This document shows positions 1 through 9,850 of a stretch of 64,000 nt of DNA, piece after piece (positions within the stretch are counted from its first letter, which is position 1; each line of letters starts with the position of its first letter). This stretch comes from Myrmaecium sp. VS I D KN 1. Its lineage: Eukaryota; Ascomycota; Dothideomycetes; Valsariales; Valsariaceae. The translations under genes and the position numbers were made by a program. The stretch is taken from contig JADQAV010000008.1 in NCBI GenBank assembly GCA_019775845.1, positions 1-64,000 on the forward strand, read 5' to 3'. The notes beneath the pieces were generated by a model. That model had not been told where the DNA came from. It was given only the letters and a program-made list of their open reading frames with translations, and did no database searches.

Positions 1-30
1 ACCCTAACCCTAACCCTAACCCTAACCCTA
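1..30. repeat. Telomere repeat (CCCTAA)n
   Basis: Five units of CCCTAA run from the first base, the C-rich strand of the TTAGGG telomere used by most filamentous fungi. The run stops abruptly at base 30 and unique AT-rich DNA follows. This orients the window: left is the chromosome end. Confidence 0.95.
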
Positions 31-460
31 GTAGTCGGGAAAACGCTCTTCTATTAATATCTTAGCTCGAGTCTAGATAGCGTTTTAAGATATAACTTTT
101 AGTTCCTTCTATCCGCGTTAGGCTGCGTATGCCTATAAAATAACTTACGAGCGTTAAGAAGGCTAGAGGCCTATACCGAGTTAAGGGGATTTAGTATAGG
201 GTTTCTCTATTATTATACTTTATAATAGAACTAGGTATACTACTCCAGATAGATTATTAGCAGTTATATAGGCTAAATAAAGTACTCCGATTACCATCCT
301 CGCCTATCGGGGAGAGAAATAACTAGCACGTTATAGGTGCCTAGTGCTGAGTCATTATAGTTATCTGCTCCGGATAGATCGGAAGCGCACGTTACCCCTT
401 AAATCCTCCTGGATAACCCTCCAGCTGCTACCTGCTCCTTACTACTTCAACCGTTTTTTA
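31..460. other. AT-rich subtelomeric spacer
   Basis: About 430 bases with many TA steps (runs such as TATTATTATAC). No gene is visible. The TA richness fits RIP-type decay of a former repeat next to the telomere, but no partner copy is in the window, so this is only an inference. Confidence 0.5.
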
Positions 461-1819
461 ATGCCGTCGTCTATCGCCGAGAGATTACCAAATGATATAC
501 TGGACCGTATTATGCTCGCTGTGGCATGCAGTAGCCAAAAGAAATCTGCTTTGCTAAGCTGCCTCCTGGTTAATAAACGATGGCATGATAACGCCGCGCG
601 CATTCTTTATCGTCATGTCGCCCTGGTCAACACATCGATAGAGGCATTTGGTAACTGCTTCGGCCTCTTTCAGTACGGCTCATGCATCTACTCCCTCTCG
701 CTGCGCCTTGATAATCCACCTGGGAAACAAGTTCATCCGAGGTTCACGGCAATGGTTCGACAGATCGCATCGATCATCCAACACTTGCCCAAACTTGCTT
801 CGTTCTCTTTCTACATTACCAGGAAAAGCTACTATGAAGGCCTTCGGCGCGACTTGGCTACGCTACTTACGGCACTGCCTCAGAGCGTGGGTAATCTGGA
901 ACTCAGCGCCGACAAGTGCCCGTCTCAAGGTTGCGTGAGTCCCACCCACCTCTGTGAGATCATCCGGGACCTTCTCCCTCGCATGCGCTACGCTTGCATC
1001 AACCTAGGCACCGTCTGTCCTGCGATTGTTGGCACAGGCCAATTTCCCCTCAATCTTGACTCTCCATTCAACGAGGAACTTTACACGCCGATCGCGCTCC
1101 CTCACGCGCGGGCGATTCTGATTCACGCGGGCAGTACAGTCGGTATAGCTCGCTGCGGATTTCATGCCTCTGAGTATCCTGCGTGGAGACCGTTGATAGC
1201 GGCCATGCAACAGGTCGTCAAGCGCCACCCCCTCTCCGCAGAGGGGGTCTGCTACATCATGTGGCCCTCCATGACGGCGTGGGATCGCAGAGACGTCACC
1301 CAGATGGACGCGGACGCGATGCCGGACGCATCATGGTGGCCGGCGCTAATCCGCACCGATGTGGCCGCGCAGGAGTCCTGGGCGATCCCAACCAAGCAAG
1401 TTCATGTGGACGTCTGGCTGGCGCGGTTGGAGACAGGGAGGGAAGTGATTGGCCACATTACTGAGCTGCAGGAGCTGGCGGAGGGTGAACGCGCTGGGTG
1501 GCGCACCGTGGCTGGAACGGGGGGAGTGAGGCTGCCAGCGGCCGAGCTGGAGGCCGGTAGGGCCGGACGGCCATCCTTAGCGGCGGGCTACAGGGAGGCA
1601 GAGTGGCGGACGGTGGTGGACTCGGAGGAATGGCGACGGGAGAATCCTCGAAAGGGCGTTATGCTGTGGACTGATGAGCGAAACGTCGGAGAAAGAACCC
1701 TGGGGGCGGAGAGAAGAGTTGGGGACAGGTGGCTATCGGATGATGTCGTCATACAGCGCACTCCCGCCGGATGGGCGAGAAAGGACTCGGGCTACTTTCT
1801 GGAGAGAATTGAGGAGTAG
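461..1819 (+). CDS. F-box domain protein, intronless, 452 aa
   Basis: The N-terminus (about residues 5-50) reads as an F-box: a LPNDILDRIM core, then LLVNKRWHDNAARILYRHV. F-box proteins bind Skp1 and choose substrates for SCF ubiquitin ligases. The rest is long, leucine-poor and has no repeat I can name; subtelomeric fungal F-box proteins often have such untyped C-termini. The frame stays open back to 344, but the ATG at 461 starts right before the F-box and drops 39 residues that look like translated upstream DNA, so I chose it. No intron is needed. The substrate is unknown. This is the first gene from the telomere, about 460 bases in. Confidence 0.7.
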   Translation: MPSSIAERLPNDILDRIMLAVACSSQKKSALLSCLLVNKRWHDNAARILYRHVALVNTSIEAFGNCFGLFQYGSCIYSLSLRLDNPPGKQVHPRFTAMVRQIASIIQHLPKLASFSFYITRKSYYEGLRRDLATLLTALPQSVGNLELSADKCPSQGCVSPTHLCEIIRDLLPRMRYACINLGTVCPAIVGTGQFPLNLDSPFNEELYTPIALPHARAILIHAGSTVGIARCGFHASEYPAWRPLIAAMQQVVKRHPLSAEGVCYIMWPSMTAWDRRDVTQMDADAMPDASWWPALIRTDVAAQESWAIPTKQVHVDVWLARLETGREVIGHITELQELAEGERAGWRTVAGTGGVRLPAAELEAGRAGRPSLAAGYREAEWRTVVDSEEWRRENPRKGVMLWTDERNVGERTLGAERRVGDRWLSDDVVIQRTPAGWARKDSGYFLERIEE

Positions 1820-2597
1820 TGCGCGGATAGTCCTCTACCTAAGACTCGCGGCAAAGGAAAGAGGTAGGATGTTTTGATTACTTCAAAATCCAGTTTCAAC
1901 TAGAGCATGGGGAGTAATCACATGCTCTCCGATGGATAGCACTAATCTTTCTCAGGTGAAGACGGACTTCTGGGCCCAAGAGGCTGTTATTCATTTAGTC
2001 GGTGAACTTATCGACTTCTCATCTGCTGCTGCAGCGAGAAAAAAAAACAGTGAACCGTGGCGGGTCGGCGGAGATATTAGCAACCCTAATACCTTGCTTT
2101 GGAAGCCTATAAAGGCTGATATGTCAGTGGTCTTGAACTTAGTTTTGCGAAAAGATCAAGCGTGCGAGGGCCACGGGTTCTCTAAATGTTTGTCCACTTC
2201 AGAAAGCCATGGCAGCAAATGGAGAGGCAAACCGAGGAGCCAACACGCCTATCAATCGACTCACATGGTACATCACCGGCACATTGGCCGCACCGTGACT
2301 CGAGACTGCGATTGTGATCGATCAGTGGCCATCAGCCTTTCGCGAGTCACGTCGCACCAGAGGTTCATAAGTCCCTCCACGGTACGCGTGCCCCGCTCTC
2401 GTGGACGGCACACGCCCGTCACACGCGCAGATCCAGGAGGAACGAACAAAGAGACCTGCGTGGCAAGAACTGGATACCATATATTCACCTATGCTATAAA
2501 GGCTATTGTCCAGCCGCGGTCTTGGAGGTCTTCGCGTCAGGCTCCTTCGATCAGGTTGACAAACGAATCGCCAGCTACTTGCGCATCAGAATCGACA
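1820..2597. other. Intergenic region with unresolved coding-like frames
   Basis: Two stretches look partly coding on the plus strand: a short frame from an ATG at 2209 (begins MAANGEANRG), and an open frame from about 2309 to 2686 that includes YIHLCYKGYCPAAVLEVF. I could not connect either to the next gene with consensus splice sites. They may be extra 5' exons of that gene, or remains of another. Confidence 0.3.
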
Positions 2598-4031
2598 ATG
2601 TCGACCATGAACGAATGGTACTTCAAAAGCTTCACGCTCAAAGACTGGGAGCTACCGACCCTGAATCAGGACCATGTGAGGTATATTGAAAACGAACCGG
2701 GCCTGTCTGGTCTTTACGTAGGTAAGGATGACGCTGTCGATGGAAGAGAGCACAGGAACAGGGGAAGCAGAACAACGCTTACGTTTAGCTTCTTTCCCTT
2801 CTATTCGGCACAGAACTACTCGACTACTACACGCCCACGGCGCTGCGGAAGTATCTCGCGGAAAACGTGGGTAAAAAGCTGCAGGCCGAAGTGGTCAAGA
2901 TCTACAGCACCTCGGCTCCCACCGCGCCAGACATGATGATCTCATTGCATATGTTCAATCCGCGGCCGGACGCCGATGTCTGCGAGGTGATGATCTTCGA
3001 GGGCAAGAGGCGGCGGAGGATTAATGGAAGTTACCTGGCATGCGCCGCATCGGTCACGGACTTTGTCGAGTACGTGGACATGTGGCTCCGGAATCTGTCG
3101 CTGGAGGCAACCACGGTGAAGCATTTCCTGAACGAAGGGCTGTTTAAGGACGAGGAGGCCAACGCGATGATGTTCTTCTCGGATGTGTTGTCGAGCTACG
3201 TGGCATTCTTCGCGGAAATCCATGCTAACCCAGGACGAGGAGACGGCTCAGAGGTACGTACCGATAACCTTCGCCATCGTCAAGTGATTGCGCAAGTCCC
3301 ACTGTAGCATACCACCAAGCCTAACTCCAGCGTCCAGGCAAAGCTTCTCGGTGCCATCCAACGGTACATAGCCGTGACCTTCCTCTTAGGCGACAACCTC
3401 AGCGCAAGAGGAATCTTAGGGGATTCTAAGGCCCCGCCAGGCCTCTTCCTGCGGGAACTACGGCACTGCCTCATCCGCCACGTCCCCCAGCAACTCGGCA
3501 TCGTCGTGCGATGGCTGCGCGAGACCCCGAAAAAGAGCCCCAACGCGCACGACCTGCACGTCACCTTCTTCGTGATGATCCTCCTGGCGATCGGGGTAGG
3601 CAGCTACGCGCTCGCGCTGGAGAGGAATCTGCACGTGCGCGCGGACGACGGGTCGCTGGACGTGAATTACGCCAAGTACCTGCTCCATGTGAGCACTGAG
3701 TTGGACGAGAGCTTCCAGCGGTTGATGAAGATGTTTGAGCGCCGGTTGAACATGACGACCGAGCTGGAGGCGGGAAAGGGGAAGGGGAGGCAGAGTCCGT
3801 TGCAGGAGTTTGTGCGCATGTTGCGGCGGTGGGGTGAGTTTGATTCAGTCCTAGATCTCTTGTCTATGGAGTAGTGGTGACTGACGTGTGTATGCAGCTG
3901 ACATCTCCCCGACACGAGCGGTGTATTTGATTCCCAGCAAGTATCTGGATGTGGCGGTGGGAATGATTCTTGGCTGGACGGCGGAGTATGATCAACGACG
4001 GGAGGCGCAAGGTTTGGGGAATGTGTTCTAG
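2598..4031 (+). CDS. Unrecognised spliced gene, 397 aa
   Basis: Model: exons 2598-2721, 2814-3253, 3338-3833 and 3898-4031, with introns of 92, 84 and 64 nt. All introns are GT-AG and the phases agree. The product starts MSTMNEWYFK, continues through ELLDYYTPTALRKYLAENVG and ends EAQGLGNVF. I do not recognise a domain. A hydrophobic stretch near VTFFVMILLAIGVGSYALAL (in the third exon) could be a membrane segment or a buried helix. The charged, leucine-rich sequence looks like a mostly helical protein. The start is uncertain: a second ATG lies 9 bases on, and the frame is open far upstream. The 3' three exons are the safest part. Confidence 0.55.
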
Positions 4032-4377
4032 AAATGCACGTTCCCGGGTTGATCAATTCATGGAAGCGTGCTCATTATACGCGGACTGCTGATATAACTG
4101 TCCATCGAAGAGAGGGCGAAAGGGCGCTTGGCTCCGATAGAGAGAATACTTCGCAGAATGCAAAAGCAATTCGATTAATATAGACTGCTTGCGGTGAGAT
4201 GTCGCTGTTTGATATTGTTTGATCCACACTCACTGATCAGACTCCTCCGACCAAAGAGACAGAAACAACTCCATCAATCCTTCCCTTCCCCATCAACCCC
4301 AGCTCCACTAGACCAATCAAAAGGACGAAAAGAAAGAATAAAAAAGCCCTTGGAAAGGCGAACATGAAAAAAGTGAC
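4032..4377. other. Convergent intergenic spacer
   Basis: About 345 bases between the 3' ends of the preceding plus-strand gene and the pectin methylesterase. I see no gene here; it should hold the 3' untranslated ends of both. Confidence 0.5.
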
Positions 4378-5639
4378 CTAATAGCTGCTGTCAACCCACG
4401 ACTCGCCGTTGACGGGCCAGAGCTCAGCCTTGGTGACAGCGGCGGTAGCAGCGGTGAAGTAATCCGCCTTGCGCTCAGAGGTATCCGCGCCATCGCCGGT
4501 GTTGTTGTATTCCTCGAAGGTGCTGTAGAAGAAGGGTTAGCAGAGGGCACGGAACAAAAGGGGAAAAGAGGAAGAGAAAGGGAAGGAATAAAAACGTACG
4601 GAGTCGCATCCGGCGCCGTGCTCATCGTCGTGTAGCCAGCCGGGTTAACGACATCGGTGAGGACGGAGTTCTGGTACATGACGCGGGCGAGGTCGCGCCA
4701 GGGGCGGCCGAGGTAGACCTGTTCGGTGACGGAGGCGCCGTCGGCGGCGGTGATGGTGCAGTCGTCGAACACGTACCAGGCCGGGTCGTCCTCTTCTTCC
4801 CGGCTCATGGCGGTGATGTAGCCGGGGCCGGAGGCGGCGATGGTGGCTGGGTTGCGAGGTTAGGGATGTTGGATACCCTGCACGTGGCTGAGGGGAGTGC
4901 ACTTACATTCGGAGAACCAGGCGCTGGCGGCGCCGAAGATGAAGTCGGTGGCGCCTGTTGGAAGATGGAGTGAGTATTGATCACTTCCGGCATTGAAGGG
5001 AGGTGAATGCGGGAAACTGACCTTCGACGTAGCAGTTGCTGTAGTATTGATCACCGTCCTTCGCGTACAGGGTGTCCTGGTATCCGATGAAGGAGCAGCC
5101 GTAGAATCCCAGCTTATCGGCATTGGCAGTGACAGCGACGGCCTGTGGGTCACAGTTAGTCAATTCGATCGCAAGAATCGTGAATCTCTCCAACTGACCG
5201 GCGTGCCCTTCCCGTATCCGTTCTCAAAGACGATGTTGTACGCGCTAAAGTCATCGCTGACGATGTTGACAGTGGAGCTCAAGTCCAGCGTACCAGCGCC
5301 ATCGCGGGTAGCCGTGTTGGTGATGGTGACAGTGTTACTTTCATATGAGCTGGTGTCGGTGGTCTCGCCGTAGAGGGTCAGGGCGCCAGCGTAGTCGATG
5401 GTGAGCTGCTCCTCGTACGTGCCGGCGTAGAGGAAGATGCAGGCGTCCGAGCCGGACAGGGAGGCGATGGCGTCGGCGACGCTGCTGTACTCTGAGCCCG
5501 AGGCACCCGAGGCGCGCACGGCAAGACAGCCGGACGGGGGAGAGCTGCGCGCCGTGGAGGTAGCCCGCTTGCTGGGTGTGGGAGCGGCCGCCGCCAGGGC
5601 GGAGAAGACGAAGGTCAGAAGGGAAGCGGGAGAAGGCAT
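4378..5639 (-). CDS. Secreted pectin methylesterase (CE8), 333 aa
   Basis: This enzyme removes methyl groups from pectin outside the cell, so that pectin-cutting enzymes can act. Exons on the minus strand: 5639-5199, 5142-5022, 4954-4907, 4846-4600 and 4522-4378. The introns are 56-77 nt, all GT-AG. The five CE8 regions are present: TYEE near residue 75, AVAV at 148, GYQDTL with Asp170, DFIFG with Asp191, and LGRPW with Arg251. The two Asp and the Arg are the catalytic residues of the family. A signal peptide of about 18 residues (MPSPASLLTFVFSALAAAA) is followed by a KR. Length matches fungal CE8 enzymes (about 330 aa). A TATA box lies about 80 bases upstream. A complete and probably functional gene. 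Confidence 0.93.
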
Positions 5640-6692
5640 GGTGGAGAAGTGAAAGGAAGGGAAGATGGTGAATCGAAGAGGATGAGGGCTGCAAGGGGGA
5701 TGGCGACGATCAGTCTTATATACAGCAAGCACTGGTACGTATGTTCACGCAAGACTACCGGACAAATCCAGGGATATGGAAAAGATGAAACGAGCAAGTC
5801 ACAGCATCGGAAGAGCGATTCAGGAGGTCGAAGGTCCATGCGCGCGCGGAACCATCCGATCGGTTCATATATTAGCAGTCGGTGAGGACTATCGACTATA
5901 CAAGCAGCCCACGAATAGTCCATCCTCACGTCCTTGCAGCCAGCAATCAATATACATGAAAACCCAATCGATAAAAACCAGTGAGGCGAACGAGCAATCG
6001 AATCTCAATCGTGCATGCATATTTCTCCGAAAAAACCGCCTCTTCCCCCGCAAAGACCAGGATGTGAGCGAACGAATATAGATAGATTGCACCGGCGTGT
6101 TTGATGTTTTCCACCACTGACAGGGAGTGAAGTCGGATGGTCAATCTATCTGACGCACGTTGACGCACGTTCACTTCCCCACCTCGCGTTTGAGGGCTGA
6201 AACAGACCGAAACGAACCAAACATCACCAAGGAAAGGCCGAAGCGAGGAGAGATCTCGCGCACTCACTCACTCCACCGATCCTCCACACTGCTCCTAACG
6301 GCCACGTATCTGGAAGCATGTTTATCTGTTCTTCGGGAAGGATTGGCGGATGCTCGATCACTCGGTCGCGCGGTCGCTCGCTTATTTCCGAGGCATGTAC
6401 ATCTTCTATTTCTTCATCTTTATCTCCATCTTCATCTTCTCAATCTTTGTCTCCACGAGTCAATGAGTTTGCGGAAAACGCTTTTATTCAAGTTCCTCTT
6501 TATCTCCAGTGATTGGCAACAACATTGTTTCCAAGAAAAATGATTTACATCCTCACATTCCCTCTCCTCCACCATCTCTCGTACTTCTTCCTCTCAACGC
6601 GCTGAGCTAGATGTTGCGCATTCAGTCCATCTCTGGCCGAACCATAACTGCAGAGAAAGCGAGAGAGAGAAAGAGATAGAGAGAGACATCAT
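5640..6692. other. Intergenic region between two secreted-hydrolase genes
   Basis: About 1.05 kb. It holds the pectin methylesterase promoter on its left and the 3' end of the protease on its right. Short open frames here have no coding character. Confidence 0.6.
5715..5723 (-). promoter_or_regulatory. TATA box of pectin methylesterase
   Basis: The minus strand reads GTATATAAG, 76-84 bases before the ATG at 5639. Confidence 0.6.
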
Positions 6693-7998
6693 CTACAAAT
6701 CCTTCGAAGCCCACCCAAGCCTCGGCGTATCATCAAAAACCACAAACGCCGCCTTCAACGCCACATCACCAAAGATGGACAACCCCAATCCCGAATTCGA
6801 CTGGATGCCACCATAGCACGTGCTCCCCGAGTAATCCGCCGGCGCATAGTTAATATACTGCCCGGGGATCGTGATGCGGGCGCTGCCAACCCCAAACACA
6901 AAGTCCTCCGGGGTGGTGGAGCACGGGAAGACGTAACCACCGTAGTAGGACGAGTAGCTGGCGCCGGAGACGGCGTCGTAGTAGGCCTCGACGATGGAGT
7001 CCGGGAAGAGGGCGAGGGTGGTGCCGGTGTCGGCGATGCCGGTCCAGGAGGTGGATTTGAAGGAGCTCGACCCGATGCCGTAGCCGGAGGAGGTGAAGCC
7101 CCAGTAGCCCTCCGAGGAGTCGACGGAGGTGTAGGTGATGGAGCCGGTGTAGGCGGAGGTGTCGATGTAGCCGAAGTTGTAGGTGCCAGCTGTGAGTAAT
7201 CCGGAGTTAGCAAGAAAGAAAGAGAGAGGAAGGGGAAAGGGGAAAGGGAGAACAAGACATACGCTCCTCATACTTCAAATCGGCCGTAAAAACCGGCTCA
7301 TCCAACTCCGACAGCGCATTCTCAAAAAACGTCTTCTGCGACCTCGGCTCCACGGTATTAATCGTGCTAAACGCCAAACCCAACAACCCATCATTATCCG
7401 TATCCTCCGCAAACTCAGACGAAATGCGCTCGGCGGCCTCAACCGCCTGGCCCGTCACCGACAAGCCACCAACGGTCACGACATCCGTATACACGTCGCC
7501 GCTCGCGCCGCTGCCGTCCGCATACTCAATCTCCCAGGTGTACCCGCTCAGCTTCTCAGACGTGGAGCTGGAGGAAGGGGTGTAGTAGGAGTGTCCCGAT
7601 CGGTAGGTGCGGGAGAGCTCGGAGCTAAAGACCCAGAGGTCGGCGGAGCCGGTGTCGAAGTCGAGGTTGAGGGTGACGCCGGGGGTGCCGACGGTGACGG
7701 GGGTGAGGTACTCGACGTCGTATTCTTCGGGCGTGGTGACGGCGCTGCCGGTGTCGCGCCTCTGTGTTGTCGTCCCGTTGAACCGGGTCAGGGCGGCGGC
7801 CAGGTCCGCTGGGAGCGGCTTGTTGTATTTGCGGTAGGCTTTGGCGAGGGCGCGCTGGCCGCTGGGGACGTAGTTGGCGTTGCGGACTTGCTTGACGGAG
7901 AAGTTGCCCGCCGTGCCGAAGGGTTGGGGGGTCGGGGCGCTGGCGACGAGGCCGGCGAGGGCGCCGAGGGCGAGGAGGTTGGTGGTTGTCAGGAGCAT
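6693..7998 (-). CDS. Secreted aspartic protease (A1, aspergillopepsin-type), 410 aa
   Basis: A pepsin-family endopeptidase active at acid pH, secreted for extracellular protein breakdown. Exons 7998-7263 and 7189-6693 join through a 73-nt intron, giving [14 protein letters not shown] across the junction, a typical A1 sequence. The catalytic aspartates are Asp115 ([10 protein letters not shown]) and Asp299 (ADTGTT). One C-terminal disulfide pair is likely (FPC and STCYG). The order is a signal peptide of about 20 residues ([20 protein letters not shown]), then a propeptide to the RR at 80-81, then the mature two-lobed enzyme. Length is normal for the family. A complete and probably functional gene, the neighbour of another secreted hydrolase on the same strand. 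Confidence 0.95.
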
Positions 7999-8140
7999 GG
8001 TGGTGATGAGGGAGAAGGCGGCTGCTGCTCTCGAGCGGATGGGAAGTGAATGACCGGGCCGGACGGGCGAGAGAAGCGAGTGGGAGGCGGAGAGGGAAGC
8101 GGGCTGCTTGACGGATGGAAGAAGGGATGATGATGTGGTG

Positions 8141-8152
8141 GTTTATATATCC
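8141..8152 (-). promoter_or_regulatory. TATA box of aspartic protease
   Basis: The minus strand reads GGATATATAAAC about 145 bases before the ATG at 7998. Confidence 0.5.
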
Positions 8153-8958
8153 ATCCGTCCTCGCTGGAGGAGTGAGAAGAGAAAGAGAGAGCGCAAGAGA
8201 GATGCTGTGAAAGACATCCATCCCCTCGCTGCTCGTGAAGGAAGCCGGCGATCGATCGCGTTATCGGACGAGGGATATTGGTCGTGATAGCGCCTCCTGC
8301 TGGATGAAGGCAAGTGAGTGGTCCGCATGGATCACGCTCATATCCGAGAGGGGAGCCAATCGACGGGCGGACGTGGACGAGCGCCATCAAGCTTTGCAGC
8401 TTCAGCTAGGCTGGATGAAGGAGGTAGTGATGGACGGATGCCGGGGGTGAAGCTCGGAAAGCCTTGCACGCGAGGAACCCGTCCATGCACCGTCAAGGCA
8501 CGAGGCATCGTGACGGGCGTTGAGGATGGTGAGTGGGTGGGGAAGTGTGAAAATCCCTGGATATTCTTGGACAATACTTGGATATCACGTTCACAGGACA
8601 GGGGGAAGAAAGCAGGGAGAGAGGGGAAGGACAGGGGGATGGACAGGGGGGAGGGATAGGGACGAGCGGGTGTGGCAGAGACTCACAGATCGACCTGCGG
8701 TGTTGGGCAAGACGGCCGAGGCTAAGGCGGACAGGGGCACGAGGGGGTTAGTGAGTGAGTGAAGGATTCAGCAGGTCGTGCGGGTCTCTTGGAGGCCCCG
8801 GCAGCGGCAGCGGCACCGACCGGGACGGGCGGCGGCAGCGGCGCACGGCTCTATCCGCACCGGCGCGGGAAGAGGGGGAGAGGGGAAGATGGATAAAGGA
8901 TGAAGGATGAAGGATGAATACAATCCGTACATACATTCTCACATCCATACAGGACTTC

Positions 8959-8972
8959 TAGGGTTAGGGTTG
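8959..8972. promoter_or_regulatory. Interstitial telomere-like motif (telobox)
   Basis: TAGGGTTAGGGTTG, two TTAGGG-type units inside an intergenic region. Such motifs can bind Myb-type telomere-repeat factors, but binding here is only an inference. Confidence 0.4.
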
Positions 8973-9850
8973 GCATGGGCATCGTATGCTGCTGTATATC
9001 ACACAGTAATCCTGTACATACTGTACTGCAAGCACCTATGGCGACAGCATCCCACACCATCGCATCATTATCATCACCTTCGTCTTCTCTTTTCTTCACA
9101 TCACAAGCATAGTTAGATCCGGCGTGATTAATCAATTTCATCAATCAATCGATATCGCCATCTCGTGTTCCTCATAACCTCCTTCCTCTTTGTGAATGGA
9201 ATCGCTCTTCTCTCTCGGACCGACCCAGGAAATCTGCCCACCAGTGAATGTACCTGCGGACGAAAAGGTACAAGCGAGGGATGTGATATCTATAGTCGAT
9301 GTACTATACATGATAAGTCAATACGAACGAAACCATCATCAAATAGGTGAAGAGGGAAGAGGGGAGAGAGGGAAACAAGAAAAATCTCCGATCCACAACC
9401 CATGCCATGCTATGCCGTGCAATGGCCTGTCAAGCTCTGTCAAGCTTTTCGGCATCGAGCGGATCGGCAGTTTTCCCAGCTTTTTCTTCGGCCCTTCTGG
9501 CGAGTTGCTCGGGAGGGTAGGGATCGTCGTCGTCATCTTCCCCTTCCCCTCTTCCTCTCTCTCCCCCTCACTTCCCCCCTCGCTCTTTCACTCTCACTCG
9601 CGCTGTACTCTCCTCGCCGATTACCTATCTTTGCTAAGATCTTCGTCTCTCGTTCCTTCGTGTGAGACGTGAGGAGTATGTGGCTTTTCTTAGCAGAGCA
9701 AAGAAAGAAAAGAAGTCCCTTCTTCGCTTCATACTTGCAACTCACACAGCCCTGAACAACAGACCATTCACTGCCCCGTCCTGCCAAACCATACTATCCC
9801 CCACGCCCATGCAACCATATATCCCCCCCAAACCCTCCCCATCCACCTTC

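Larger units (their letters stand above)
7999..9850. other. Long intergenic region
   Basis: About 1.85 kb. The left part is the protease promoter (TATA at 8141-8152). The middle is GA-rich (8590-8900) and includes a two-unit telomere-like motif near 8960. The right part is 3' flank of the hydantoinase gene. No convincing gene; long frames here are low-complexity. Confidence 0.55.

Noticed and set aside
4981-5373. Plus-strand frames within the pectin methylesterase
   Set aside because: They cross its exons and introns in antisense; the CE8 motifs on the minus strand explain the open frames.
7183-8049. 288-codon plus-strand frame opposite the aspartic protease
   Set aside because: It is the shadow of the protease on the other strand, created by high third-position GC.
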